The translations under genes were made by a program, and so were the position numbers. 64,000 nt of DNA from Stromatinia cepivora. Lineage: Eukaryota > Ascomycota > Leotiomycetes > Helotiales > Sclerotiniaceae. The notes below the pieces were generated by a model that saw only the letters and a program-made list of their open reading frames with translations, had not been told where the DNA came from and searched no databases. How positions within the stretch are numbered: position 1 is the first letter of the stretch; each line of letters begins with the position of its first letter. This document shows positions 22,754 to 33,260 of this stretch, piece after piece. The stretch lies in the NCBI GenBank assembly GCA_014898415.1, contig RCTD01000010.1, positions 124,001 through 188,000 of the forward strand, written 5' to 3'.

Positions 22754-25700
22754 ATGGAGCCTTTCAATGAACGACCCGAGACGATCCGCTCGAACAGCTT
22801 CTCGGATCATGACCGGTAAGACTTTCTACCTATGGTAAGGCGATGCTGAGATATCATTCATCTGACAACCGTAGGAAAATGATTCGAACATCTGAAATCG
22901 ATCAAAGAAAATTCATAACGTTCATCGGAGAAAGTAGATTGTTCTCGGAAGACGAAAGGAGAGTATCGAAAATAGACTCCATTACAAAGTTTGAAGAAAT
23001 TTGGAACCAAACAACCACAGACCAGAAACGATTTAATGAAGATCATGAAAGGGGATGCGGGTTACTCTCAAAGAGATATCAGCACTCCGCGATAGTTGCA
23101 TAAAACTTTATGGAGAATTTCTCACCTATTGTGGATATTGTACAAAGCTTCGCCGCGCCTTATGGGAATTTGGCCTTCGGAACAACTTCCGTCCCTCTTG
23201 TAGTATGGTGGCCCTTCATTGTGCATAAAGTCTGCGCTATTGACTCACATTTTATAAATAGGTAGCAAAAAGTAAGAGCGACATCGAGCAAAGACTTGGC
23301 TCTATGATATCAGCGATCAAGGACCGTTTGCCAGACTTGCGCCGTTCGTACGGTTCACTTGTGCATGCCGCGGCCAGGGGAAGACCAGTCAGCTACATGA
23401 AGTGGATAGTAATGAAATACGCCGAGATTCTCATTGCAATGGGCGATGTTTATTTCCGCAGGGCTTCTCTTGAGAGCCTACCGATAGCTACGCAGCGATA
23501 CATAGAAGCCGCCCGAGTATTGGGGCGCGAGCCGCCGAAAGTACCAGATTTGGGAAAGAGAAAAATGAAGGCAATGACTTTCGAGCAATTGAGAGAACAG
23601 GACATCATGTATGACTCGGTCATATTTGATTTGGGCTTGCCGTTCTCAGCCAAATTGAAGAAAGGCGCCGCTGAGACGGCAGACAGGGATCCAAAGAAGG
23701 AGAACATTGCTTGTTTTCTTCGGACAAACTATTTCTGCGCCCCTTTGAATCCTAAATTCAAGCAAATGCGAAGCCTTGTCCAAGAGCGACTGTACAATCT
23801 CAGAAACTCTTTCGACATTCAAGGAAAGCCGGTAGTCTATGGCCTTCGTGAACCACCTATTGATCCAGGAGCCTTGATCACCCTTAGTAAACAAGGTTTG
23901 GGAGTATCTGATGTGCTAAGCATGGTTTCTGGCGAACGAGATAGTCCACTGCCTCGACAGCGTTTCGACACTCTTTTGAGGAAGGCTCTAGCACTGTGTA
24001 GTGAGGTGCGAAAACTTTCTGGACGCCTTCTAGCCGTGGTAGAGAAGAAAGAAATGGAGACTTTCAACATTGGCAACGCTCAACATAGTACAGTAATACA
24101 GAAAATGATGCTGGATATCAAAAGTGTCGAGCTTGAAGAGGCACAGCAGACTGTCGAATCGCTCTTGATGAGCCGTAGTTCGCTAGAGGCACAGCTGGAT
24201 TACTACCTCAAACTCATCGGCGAGCCAGATTCCATGATTCCAAAGCCTAAAGACGACTGGATTGATATTCAGCAAAGTATTGATGCACCAACAAAAGACG
24301 AATTGCGAATGTCTTCATATGAGGATTCGGAGATGAAAAAGTCTCTCTCTGCCGCGGCCAAAAATCGTGCAGCCGTAGTCACCGACGGAATTGCTATGCC
24401 CCTATATGTCGTACCACAAGCAACGACCAATTTTGAGCCTCTTGGTGTCGGTGGTTCTATTTCCTTCGCTGGCAGCTCCATTGCTGAAGCCATAGCGGCG
24501 GGGTCCACATTGGCGAGGGGGCTTGCTGCTGTGTTGGCAGATGAAGCAGCCCGAGCGGACAAGAAAGCCAACCTTACAATGCAGTTGCGGGAACGGAGGC
24601 TCCAAGCAAATATAAATGGACGCGAAATTAAGTCAATCGACAAAGAGGTTGAAATCCAGAAAATCCATATCACATCAATCCAGAAGGAAATTGAAATGCA
24701 AAAATCCGAAGCGGAAGATGCTGCCGGGGCCGAGGAGTGGTACCGCACCAAGTACACCAGCGAACAATTATACACATGGATGGAAAAAAGTCTCAGAAAT
24801 CTTTATTTCCAAGCCTACGAACTAGCCATGACTATGGCTCTTCGAGCAGAGAGCTCTTTTAACTTCGAAAGCGGAAGCAAAGGCTCCATAATCAGAAAGG
24901 GGGGGTATTGGAACCCTGCTCAGGACGGCCTTCTTGCTGCCGAGACCCTATATTTGGACCTAAGGAGACTCGAAAGCGCGCAATTGGAAGTACCTGCTGC
25001 TGACTACAACATCAGCAAGACTGTGTCTCTAAAAGACTTTGATCCTCTTGCTCTGATGAAACTCAGAATTACAGGAACCACTGATTTCTCTGTTGGCGAG
25101 ATGCTTTATGATATGGATTTCCCCGGCCATTACATGCGCAGAATCCGATCCGTTAGCGTCTCGGTACCATCAGCTTTAGAGGAAGGGAGTAGCACTAATG
25201 CCGTCTTGACGTTACTAGAGCACAAGTACCGTGTGACCCAAAATGCGGCTGACTATGCTGCTTCCCAGTCTTCTGCTGGGAGCGAAGCATTCCGAACCGA
25301 TCGGATTCCCATGACATCAATAGCTGTAAGCTCCAATGCTAAAGACTCCGGAGTGTTCGAGCTCGATTTCTCTGGTCCCGGGTACATGCCATTCGAGGGC
25401 GCAGGTGCTACTTCAACATGGCGTCTCGAATTCCCCGCACCAATTCGCCATTTCGATTACGAGACCATTACTGATGTGCAACTTCACGTGCAGTACACCG
25501 CGTATGAGGGAGGTCCAACACTGAGAAAGGCAGCGAAAGATGCTGTGATTCAAGCTGCTCAAACCATCGAGGCCCAAGGTCAACATCAAGGATACTGGGC
25601 ACTCTGGGACCTCAAGAACGACTTCGCTGATAAATGGGGTGACTTCCAAAGCAAACTTCTCGGCACTGCGGCGGCAAGCTTGGACCTCGGCAATCTAAAA

Positions 25701-25997
25701 AATCGTTTGCCTTTCTGGTCACGTCACCAAGGAAGTCTCCAAGTTCAAACTTTCACGTTGATGTCTCGAAGCAAAAATGTGATGGACAGATTGAGCATAT
25801 CGGTGGATCCAAATGCACTCGCATATAATGGGACTGATGGTATCTATTGTGGTGATTTCTTTTCCAAAACTTGTGATATGACTGAAAAGAACTTAAATTG
25901 GAAAATCTTGGCGAAAGCAGTTGCACCTGCAGTGGCGGAGAGCGAAAATATTTATTTGTTTGTTCGTTATATTTATGTTGGGAAAAATATTTCATGA
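22754..25997 (+). pseudogene. STAND-type N-terminal domain fused to Tc toxin A-like C-terminal half; in-frame stop
   Basis: Exons 22754-22815, 22875-23202 and 23262-25997 share phase. The first about 150 codons resemble the N-terminal domain of fungal STAND/NLR proteins (FEEIWNQTTTDQKRF; YGNLAFGTTSVPLV). From about 23390 the protein matches insecticidal Tc complex A subunits: MKYAEILIAMGDVYF, the EPPIDPGALI block, an Ala-rich stretch, a long coiled coil (about 24600-24740, pore/channel region), LYLDLRRLE, and the C-terminal TcB-binding domain (DMDFPGHYMRRI; YMPFEGAGATSTWRLEFP). The N-terminal shell and receptor-binding parts of full TcA are absent. A TAA at 23101-23103 interrupts the STAND-like part; downstream the frame is open for 2.7 kb. 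An ATG at 23110 could restart a product of about 940 residues. No TcB or TcC partner gene lies in the window. Fungal TcA-like genes are known and thought to be acquired from bacteria; the fusion reading is mine. Confidence 0.8.
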
Positions 25998-26190
25998 ATT
26001 AATTATTTGCGAGTTTCCTGAATTTTTGTTATCTAGCTAGTATTTTTGAATAGTCTTTGAAGACTTGGGTTTTTATTATTTATTTAGTAGTTTTAAATAG
26101 TTTTTGAACGCTGGAACTAATATCTATTTCTTGATTTTTATTGGAAGAGTAAAGTGTGCCGATGGAATAAAACTTTTTACTATAGTGATG

Positions 26191-27535
26191 TTAAATGAGT
26201 AAATCAACCTCGTTGCGATGTAAACAGCAGCTCGAAGCACTGGAAATAGTACCTGGAGGCACATCAAAATATTCACCTAGCCGTGTGGATTCTTTAGATG
26301 TATAACGAGGCCAAGGGCCTGGATTTGATCCATGTCATCGAAGTGCCTCCGTAAAAATAGCATCTAGTAAAGGCAACTAACTTATCAAGGTTTTGGAATG
26401 ACTCAGTCCCAGATTCGTTTCTCCAACTCTGAAGCTCAGCACGAAGTTCCCGTTGTAAATCAACATGTTGCGATAGTTGGTACATAACATATGCAGTAGT
26501 AATTCCAGAAATATCATGGCTAGCAAGCAAATGATCGAGAAGTTCTACGATCATCATTTCCTCGATACATTCCTCAGATAAAGAATCTACCCTCTGTAAA
26601 TTCTTTCTAAGATGAGCATACACCATTGGGTAATCTACAGCAGAAGCCGATTCGAAACTGGGCTTCTCGTGTGTTTATGGGTATGGAAGCGCACCATCAC
26701 ACATATTCGCACACCACGTTTTAACATCGCGACGTGCCTTGTAAGCTTGCTTTGGCACAAGATTGATACCAAACCAAGCGAGAAATTTCGTCAAGTTATT
26801 AAATTCAGTGCACCAAAAATGTCCATAGTGGCTAGGTTGAAATGTCTCGAAAAAGTCTCTAGCTTCATTTGAGTTTTGAAGGAAATTCGTGGCCTAGGAC
26901 TGTCCGAAAAGAAAAGCGCTGGTAATATCCATCATACATGATTTATTTTCCCTCAAAACATCGATAACATTATTTCCCTCTGCTTGTTTTCGTATTTTCG
27001 TTATAAATCTTTCATCGATGATGGATCTCGTTATTTTCAACAATGCTGGCGAGTTCTAAATATAGGAGTGTGTATACATAGCACTAACTATCTTCCTGCG
27101 TTCCGTATGCGCTTGATGTGTTCATGTCGTGAATGTATAAGGCATTCTATTATCCCTCAGAATCAAACCATCACACGCATATACACATATAATTGAATAC
27201 AAAACACGACTTACTCATCACCCCAGAACGCATTCATATACCACATCGGTTTGTCGAACTTTCCAGAATATATCGTTCTTACACCATTTTCAACACAACT
27301 CACACTCACTTCTTTGGGTCCGATTCGGACAATTGGCCCTAGTTTTTCGTGAGCAGTGTGTCGAGCGTGGTTTTCACGGGCTTTGTATTTTTGGAGAAGG
27401 AGCCAGAAGGAGGAGAAGGGCACGCTGGGGTGCGCAGAGGGGATTTTGGAGAGGCGAGAGAAATAGGCGAGATGGATTCTGTAGATGAGGCAGGACAGAA
27501 GGATGAACAGTGGAAGAGGTATGGTAAGGGCATTG
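26191..27535 (-). pseudogene. Cytochrome P450 relic, many stops, heme-binding end missing
   Basis: The N-terminal exon (about 27535-27215) has a membrane helix (ALTIPLPLFILLSCLIYRIH), a KIPSAHP hinge and GPIVRIGPKEVSV, the usual start of a microsomal fungal P450. A 59-nt intron (27214-27156) joins it in phase to a long second exon. There one frame runs from 27155 to about 26380 with stops at 27122-27124 (TGA), 27056-27058 (TAG), 26894-26896 (TAG) and 26675-26677 (TAA). Between them lie normal P450 blocks, including the I-helix region (LLASHDISGITTAYVM). Near 26378 the frame shifts, and the ExLR block (IFTEALR) is followed by another TGA at 26335-26337. Similarity ends after LHRNE at 26193, so the Cys-heme loop is missing. 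The start codon is also not evident. This is a dead gene; its substrate cannot be told. Confidence 0.85.
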
Positions 27536-27999
27536 TTAGTTTGAAAAGGAGACTCAGGTGGAGAATTCTTAGATTCACTTGAGAAAATATGCGATGAAAT
27601 CAAACCTTCCACAACTTTGTGGGAGAAGACCTTAAAGTACCCAAAAGACAGCTGCCCAGATGTAAGTAAAAGTGATCCAGTTCCCCGCTGCATCACCTTC
27701 CTGTGCATAAAGTCCCAGCCAATGAAAATGCCGTCGCACGCATCCTTACATTGATGATTAACATTGACAGGACCATATCCAATGATACAACAGCTGATTT
27801 CATACATGTATAGATACTAGGTTGAGATGTTCTTTTCTTTTCTTCATGCGATGAAGGAAGAAGTCAAGGCCACTCGGAACTCACATTCGACTAAAAGGAG
27901 ATTGATTGAACATTTACCCTATTCCGATAGTTCCTCATCTGTTCTCCATACTCAACAATCAAAGAGCACGATTGAACTTGCAAAATATCACGAATCTAA

Positions 28000-28115
28000 C
28001 CGTTAACAAAGAGCTAGATTTCGAGGGTAAATCTTCCACTTGTGTAGCAATGGACTGAGGATTACCCTTCTGGATAAAATGGCCACAACCAGGAACATTG
28101 ATAATTTCCAATTTG
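28000..28115 (-). pseudogene. Possible alpha/beta-hydrolase C-terminal relic
   Basis: On the minus strand a short frame reads EIINVPGCGHFIQKGNPQS, which resembles the end of alpha/beta-hydrolases where the catalytic histidine sits in a GHF/GHW turn. Upstream sequence to about 28600 has further hydrolase-like fragments broken by stops (for example TVIEHDPEHFSEK), but no clear nucleophile elbow in frame. If real it is another decayed member of the accessory block. The evidence is a single motif in a short frame, so confidence is low. Confidence 0.35.
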
Positions 28116-29068
28116 TTCATTCAGCATCGCTTAGATTCAACAAATATTCCTCGTATCTGCGAGATTATTAATGAACTGTTCAAATTATAAAAAATGAGAA
28201 ACTTGCGGCCGAGTATACTTCCTGGTGGCGCTCCTTGGAATCCTCGTCATCATGAACTCTTTTCCGAGAAATGTTCGGGATCATGCTCAATGACCGTCAG
28301 CCATCCTACTTACTAATTGGACACTCCAATTTTGGAGATGGGGGATCCGATGACGGTTCTCTGAGACAGTGACTTAACTCAGTTCGTGGAGATCGTTGTC
28401 ACGTTGTTTAAATCGTGCTTAAAATCAGGCTCTCCTCTTGGAAGTTCATCTGCCGGGTCTCTTCAGATCATGTCGCCTTGGTTGTACGGATCGTGGCTTA
28501 AGAAATCTAGCTTTCTAAAACTGGCGGATTGTTGAGAAGATGTAGACGTGGATATCCAACAGTAATCGTTGAATTGAAGCTTCTCGAGAGACGAAAACAT
28601 TGTTTGTGTCGAAAGGACGGGAAATTTTAACTAGGTCGATGAATTTTCAATGAAAATGATATAACAGTAGCAGTATATGAGCATATACAGAGAGATGTGA
28701 TGATGTCGAAATAAGGGTTCGAATTCGCGGCTGCATAATTTATGCAAAATTGTGCATGGGGATAAACCATGTGACCTCGCGTTAGTGGCCGTGACTTTTG
28801 ATCTGCCCGTTGTCGCGTCGACTGAATCTCCTCGATTCTGTTTTCAACCATCACTTATTTTTGACTGTCGCTACCCTTAATACAAAGCAATAACGACAAA
28901 TGCGCGCGGGCTAATATCATAACATTTGCTCACTTATCGCGTGAAAGTTTGTAATCCACTTCGGGTTTTGAGCAATTGCCACAGAATCGTCTTTTGCCTT
29001 TCTTTTGCCTTCACGTTCTCCAATTTTGCCTTGACCTTTTTATTTGAGTCATCAACCAAGCCTACATA
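28116..29068. other. Intergenic stretch and MUS81 promoter
   Basis: Most of it is non-coding. From about 28985 to 29045 the plus strand has T/C-rich blocks with repeated TTTTGCCTT before the MUS81 start, a plausible core promoter/leader. Broken hydrolase-like fragments may extend into 28116-28600. Confidence 0.45.
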
Positions 29069-30952
29069 ATGCCTCCTGTTACTGACTGTGGGAACCCTTT
29101 GCTATTGAAATGGCTCGAGGAATGGGTCGTTGAAGCACAAGAACGAGGATACAAATCTCTTCCCACCCTCAAAAAAGCACGCGATTCTATGAAAGCTTGT
29201 CCCATGCGATTCGACCATCCTAGTGAAGCAGTATGCCTGAATGGACTTGGAGAAGGTCTTGCCAAGAGGTTGACGGATAGTCTTGAGAAGTATTGCGGTG
29301 AAGTGGGTATTGCTATGCCTAAAAAGTCGAGGGGTAAAAAGAGGAAATCAGTTGCTGTTGATGGGCCAGACAATGGAGATGAACCCGTTTCGCCTTCACC
29401 ATCACCAAAGAAAGCGAGGAAGACAAAACCTTATGTTCCGAAGTTGAGATCGGGCGCTTATGCCATTATTTTGGCTTTAGGGACTCAACCACGAAACAGC
29501 AGGATTGGGATTACCAAGGAAGAGATCATCGCATTAGCAGAACCTTATAGTGATCACTCATTCACACAGACAAGACCGAGTGAATTTTTTACCGCATGGA
29601 ATTCTATGAAAACTTTGATCAACAAAGACTTTGTGTATACAAAGAAGAATCCAGCGACCAGATATTACCTCACAGATGAAGGGTGGGATCTCGCGGATAC
29701 CATCAAAGCTAGTGGCGATCCTACATTAGGACGAGCACATGATTTTCAGCCTGCTGCACCGGGTCCATCTAGTACGTCAGCAAGAAGTCAAGATGCCGAT
29801 ACCGATTCCGAACTCGAAGAAATCGAACCGCCATCCCGTGCACAATCTCAAGCAAACTCAAACATTCCCGACATACCGGAAGGAGACACTGTCAGCATTC
29901 CAACCTTCGAGCCAATAACCCTCCGTCCCGGCACCTTCACCGTCGAGCTCATCCTCGACAACCGTGAAGTAGCCAGCAAAAAGGACCGCGATGGAATACC
30001 TAACCAATTAACCGATATGGGAGTTCCTCATTCCGTTCGAGCGCTTCCGTTGGGGGATTTCCTATGGGTAGCACGAGTTCGCGAAGACAAAGCCAAATGG
30101 CTTAATCTTGGAAAATCTAATCTCATAATGCTTGACTACATCATGGAACGCAAACGACTAGATGATCTCATTGGTTCTATAAAAGATGGTCGATACGAAG
30201 AGCAGAAATTCCGACTCAAAAGATCCAGTATTACTAATGTGAAATATCTGATCGAAAATAAGAAAATCGACGCAGACGTTATGGATAAATGGGGGGATGG
30301 AATTACAACCTCTATTGCGAAGATGATGATTCAAGATGGTATCAACGTTAAACAAACACTAGATTTAGGTGAAAGTCTCCAGTACATCGAACGCATGACG
30401 AAACTCCTCAAGAAGCAATACGAAGAAAGTCCACTCTATATTATCCCCACTACAGTTCTGACGGTCAAAAATTACAGCCCGTTAATGCAGCATCTCAGGA
30501 ACACGGAACCAAATAGGGAATATAGTATCACATTCGATGCATTCGAAGGACTGTCTAGTAAATCACAAAATCTCACATTGAAAGATGTTTATCTAAAAAT
30601 GCTTATGCGGACCAAAAGTGTTTCGGCAGTGAAAGCGATTGAGATTCAGAAGAGGTGGCCCACACCTAGGGCTTTCTTGGAGGCTTTTGAAAATCTTGAC
30701 AGTGACGGGGGAGCCGATGAAAGAGGCGGAGCAGGTGTAGGAGCAGGAGGGGCGGGCAGAGGCATGGGAATATCCAAAGAAAAAACAAAAAATAAAGGAA
30801 AAGGTCCAGCGGTAATTCTAGACTCAGAAGAATTAAGTAAAAAGAGAAAGAGGGAAATGGTGTCTAAGGAAATAGGGGCGCTGGTTGGGAATAAAAAGGT
30901 GCAGGGGGCGTTGAGCGCGAAGATTGCGGAAGTTTGGGGTGGTGTTGTTTAA
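29069..30952 (+). CDS. MUS81: MUS81, catalytic subunit of the Mus81-Eme1 structure-specific endonuclease
   Basis: Single exon of 627 residues. The N-terminus carries the helix-hairpin-helix region (GNPLLLKWLEEWVVEA; LPTLKKARDSM; LNGLGEGLAKRL), followed by a winged-helix segment (LRSGAYAIILALG; FYTKK-type TKKNPATRYYLTDEGW). The XPF-family nuclease domain starts near residue 290 with VELILDNREV and has the active-site motif MERKRLDDL, ERK at about residues 360-362, preceded by LPLGDFLWVAR. A C-terminal helix-hairpin-helix region follows, with a Gly-rich insertion near residues 550-570. The enzyme cuts stalled fork and recombination intermediates in the nucleus with Eme1/Mms4. All motifs look intact and the length is normal for the family. 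Confidence 0.96.
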   Translation: MPPVTDCGNPLLLKWLEEWVVEAQERGYKSLPTLKKARDSMKACPMRFDHPSEAVCLNGLGEGLAKRLTDSLEKYCGEVGIAMPKKSRGKKRKSVAVDGPDNGDEPVSPSPSPKKARKTKPYVPKLRSGAYAIILALGTQPRNSRIGITKEEIIALAEPYSDHSFTQTRPSEFFTAWNSMKTLINKDFVYTKKNPATRYYLTDEGWDLADTIKASGDPTLGRAHDFQPAAPGPSSTSARSQDADTDSELEEIEPPSRAQSQANSNIPDIPEGDTVSIPTFEPITLRPGTFTVELILDNREVASKKDRDGIPNQLTDMGVPHSVRALPLGDFLWVARVREDKAKWLNLGKSNLIMLDYIMERKRLDDLIGSIKDGRYEEQKFRLKRSSITNVKYLIENKKIDADVMDKWGDGITTSIAKMMIQDGINVKQTLDLGESLQYIERMTKLLKKQYEESPLYIIPTTVLTVKNYSPLMQHLRNTEPNREYSITFDAFEGLSSKSQNLTLKDVYLKMLMRTKSVSAVKAIEIQKRWPTPRAFLEAFENLDSDGGADERGGAGVGAGGAGRGMGISKEKTKNKGKGPAVILDSEELSKKRKREMVSKEIGALVGNKKVQGALSAKIAEVWGGVV

Positions 30953-31650
30953 GGGAAGATGGAAGGCGGGAAAGGAGAGGGAAGCAACAATGAGGGTGTT
31001 TTGGTGTTGAGGCCGCATTAGGAATAATTAGGAAACGATAACAGGATTCGACGAATAGAAAGCGGGTAGGTAGAGATGGGATTTATATATGCCCATCTAC
31101 CCATCTCTCGCACCTCTACAATATTCAAGAGTTGAGGGTCAACGTGTTCGTTTTTGTCCGTTTTGAATTTCTATGGGGGTATGGCGTAACCATTAGGCAC
31201 GTATGTATAAATAGACCACTTAGAGATATAAATAACGTTTCGGTCGACGGTTAATATAAACAACCGTGCAAAATCCGGAATGATTTACAATTACATATTT
31301 TCCATTTTAATTTACATTTCCATTTCCTAGTCTCAACTTCTTTTATTGCATTCATTTGATCTTGATCCTGCTTTGGCCATGCTAAGATAAATCCATCTTC
31401 ATCAACTTCTCATAATTCCACATTCCACATTCCACATTTCACATTACAGATACTCTAATATTAGTTATATAAATCACATAAATCCCAATCTACTCAGTGC
31501 TCAGCAAAGAATTATACCAAATTCCCAAAAATTTATTTCCTGAATTCGAAATGTAATTATAACTATAAATACAAATACAATCCATCTACTTTCCCATTTC
31601 CAAGTAAAAAAGTCCACCATGTTCATCCAGATATGTCAATTACCAATTCA
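30953..31650. other. Convergent 3' intergenic stretch
   Basis: Separates the 3' ends of MUS81 and the NTF2-like gene. It contains a short run of degenerate CACATTCCA repeats near 31420-31445 and AT-rich sequence. No gene is seen. Confidence 0.5.
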
Positions 31651-32485
31651 TCAGTTCCCCCTCTTCTTATCCTCCCCCTCGTTCTTCGGCACACTAACAA
31701 AAGCCGGTACCACGACACTATTAAGATTTCTCATGGCCTAAAAACCCCATCATCACATAAATTAGCAAAAATTCATCTCCTCATCTCCTCCTCTAGCAAA
31801 CACAACCCCAAAAAAACTAACCTTAACAAAAACCCCCTCCCCCGGCGCCTCCCCACCCCACGCATCCTGCACCTTAACAATCTTCATCTCCTCTCCCGCA
31901 AGCGGCCCCTTCCCATCACCCCCGGTGGTCCAAATACTAACTTTACTCTTAATCACCTGTTCAATTCCCACACCCTTCACCACATACTTCGTGTGCAAAT
32001 CCATTTCGATGGGATTTCCCCCGTTGGTTACTTGGTGCGATATTTGTTCGATTGTGCTAAAGGCGCTTTGGAGTCCGTACCATTGGGCGGAGAATTGGTG
32101 GCGTCCTTCGGCTTTGGTTATGGGGTCGGAGAAGGTGGCGGTGTTGGTCCAGAGGGAGAGTTTGGGGAGGGAGGGGCGGCCGGCGAAGAGCTGGGGGGTG
32201 TCAGTGGGGGTGTGTGAATGCATGGTTTTTAGATGGAAGAGGGGGAGGAATGGCAAGGAAAAGAATAGATAGATAAGATCACAAGAAGAGACAAAAAAAG
32301 GAGAGGAATCATACATCCAAAACACTCCCCACAACGACCTTCTGATTCTCACTCAAATTCACCCCCGTCGCCGTATTAATCTTCGTATTCTCAATACCCA
32401 ATTCCTTGAACGCTGCTGCATTTTCTGAACTTGAGGAAGTACTGTAGGATTTCTTTTCCGTGATAGAATCCGCTGCTGTTGACAT
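31651..32485 (-). CDS. NTF2/SnoaL-like small protein
   Basis: Three exons (32485-32315, 32190-31822, 31737-31651), all phase 0, give 208 residues. The first exon is a Ser-rich leader without a signal peptide and ends in VVVGSVLD. The second contains LFAGRPSLPKLSLWTNTATF, FSAQWYGLQSAFSTIEQI and a strand-rich half (YVVKGVGIEQVIKSKVSIWT), which is the helix-then-sheet plan of NTF2/SnoaL-like folds. The C-terminus is short and basic (NEGEDKKRGN). Such folds include small isomerases, dehydratases and binding proteins, so no reaction is assigned. Splice phases and the reading frame are clean and the gene looks intact. Confidence 0.72.
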
Positions 32486-33260
32486 TTTGATGTTTGGGGT
32501 TGGGGTTAAAGTTTGGATTGAAACGGGGATGGGGATGGGTTTATATAATGACGAAAAAGGTTTTCGCAATGAGGATACCGAGGGATATTGAACTAATGTA
32601 GTAGTATTCTTATTCTTACAAGACCTCCTAGAAATCAAAGTAAATTTTGGTAGAGAGTACAAGAATGAAGAACGCATGAAGTATTATGGGAATACCGATG
32701 CAAAAGAAACAGGATCTACATTTATAAACCTGGATATTCGATACCTACCTACTTACTACATACCTACCTTCCTACTTATTAGTATTGGGCGTAGGTATAG
32801 TATGGACGCTTAATCAATTATGATGTATTTAGTTGTCTTTTGGGGGCAAATACTCCTACTAGGTAATAAGTCTTGACATCATTGATGTTTGAGTCTGCAA
32901 TGGGTTTGGTATGGTATAAGCACATAAGCTGTTAAGCTCCAGACTACCTGGTAGATCTCCATCAAATTCTCCGAGTCTCTGCAAAATAATCAAGTATTAA
33001 ATATAGGTAATTAACAGCTGACTACGAATAACAGTAGTAGGAATGATAGAAAATGTACATAGATAATGTAGAAATAAATAATATAAATAACTTTTGTTAT
33101 TCAGAAAAATCAATTGCGGTAAATGCTATGCTATCGTTTCTATCAATCATGGGTATTCTCCATGAATCATCTCAACTCCATTTTTGGTATTCGTATGCGT
33201 TGCATATTCGTGATTCATAACCATCCACTCACTCACTATTCCCCTTAGTTACAGGTATAT
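32486..33260. other. Intergenic stretch between NTF2-like gene and PGM3 homologue
   Basis: Contains the NTF2-like promoter side and the 3' flank of the mutase gene. It has repeated CTACCTAC-type short motifs near 32740-32780. No coding feature was found. Confidence 0.5.

Noticed and set aside
14855..28115. Reading the accessory block as a biosynthetic gene cluster
   Set aside because: Although a P450, possible hydrolase and AAA protein are adjacent, there is no backbone synthase and the genes are broken.
28700..28725. GGTTCGAATTC resembling a tRNA T arm
   Set aside because: No matching acceptor, D or anticodon arm could be built around it.
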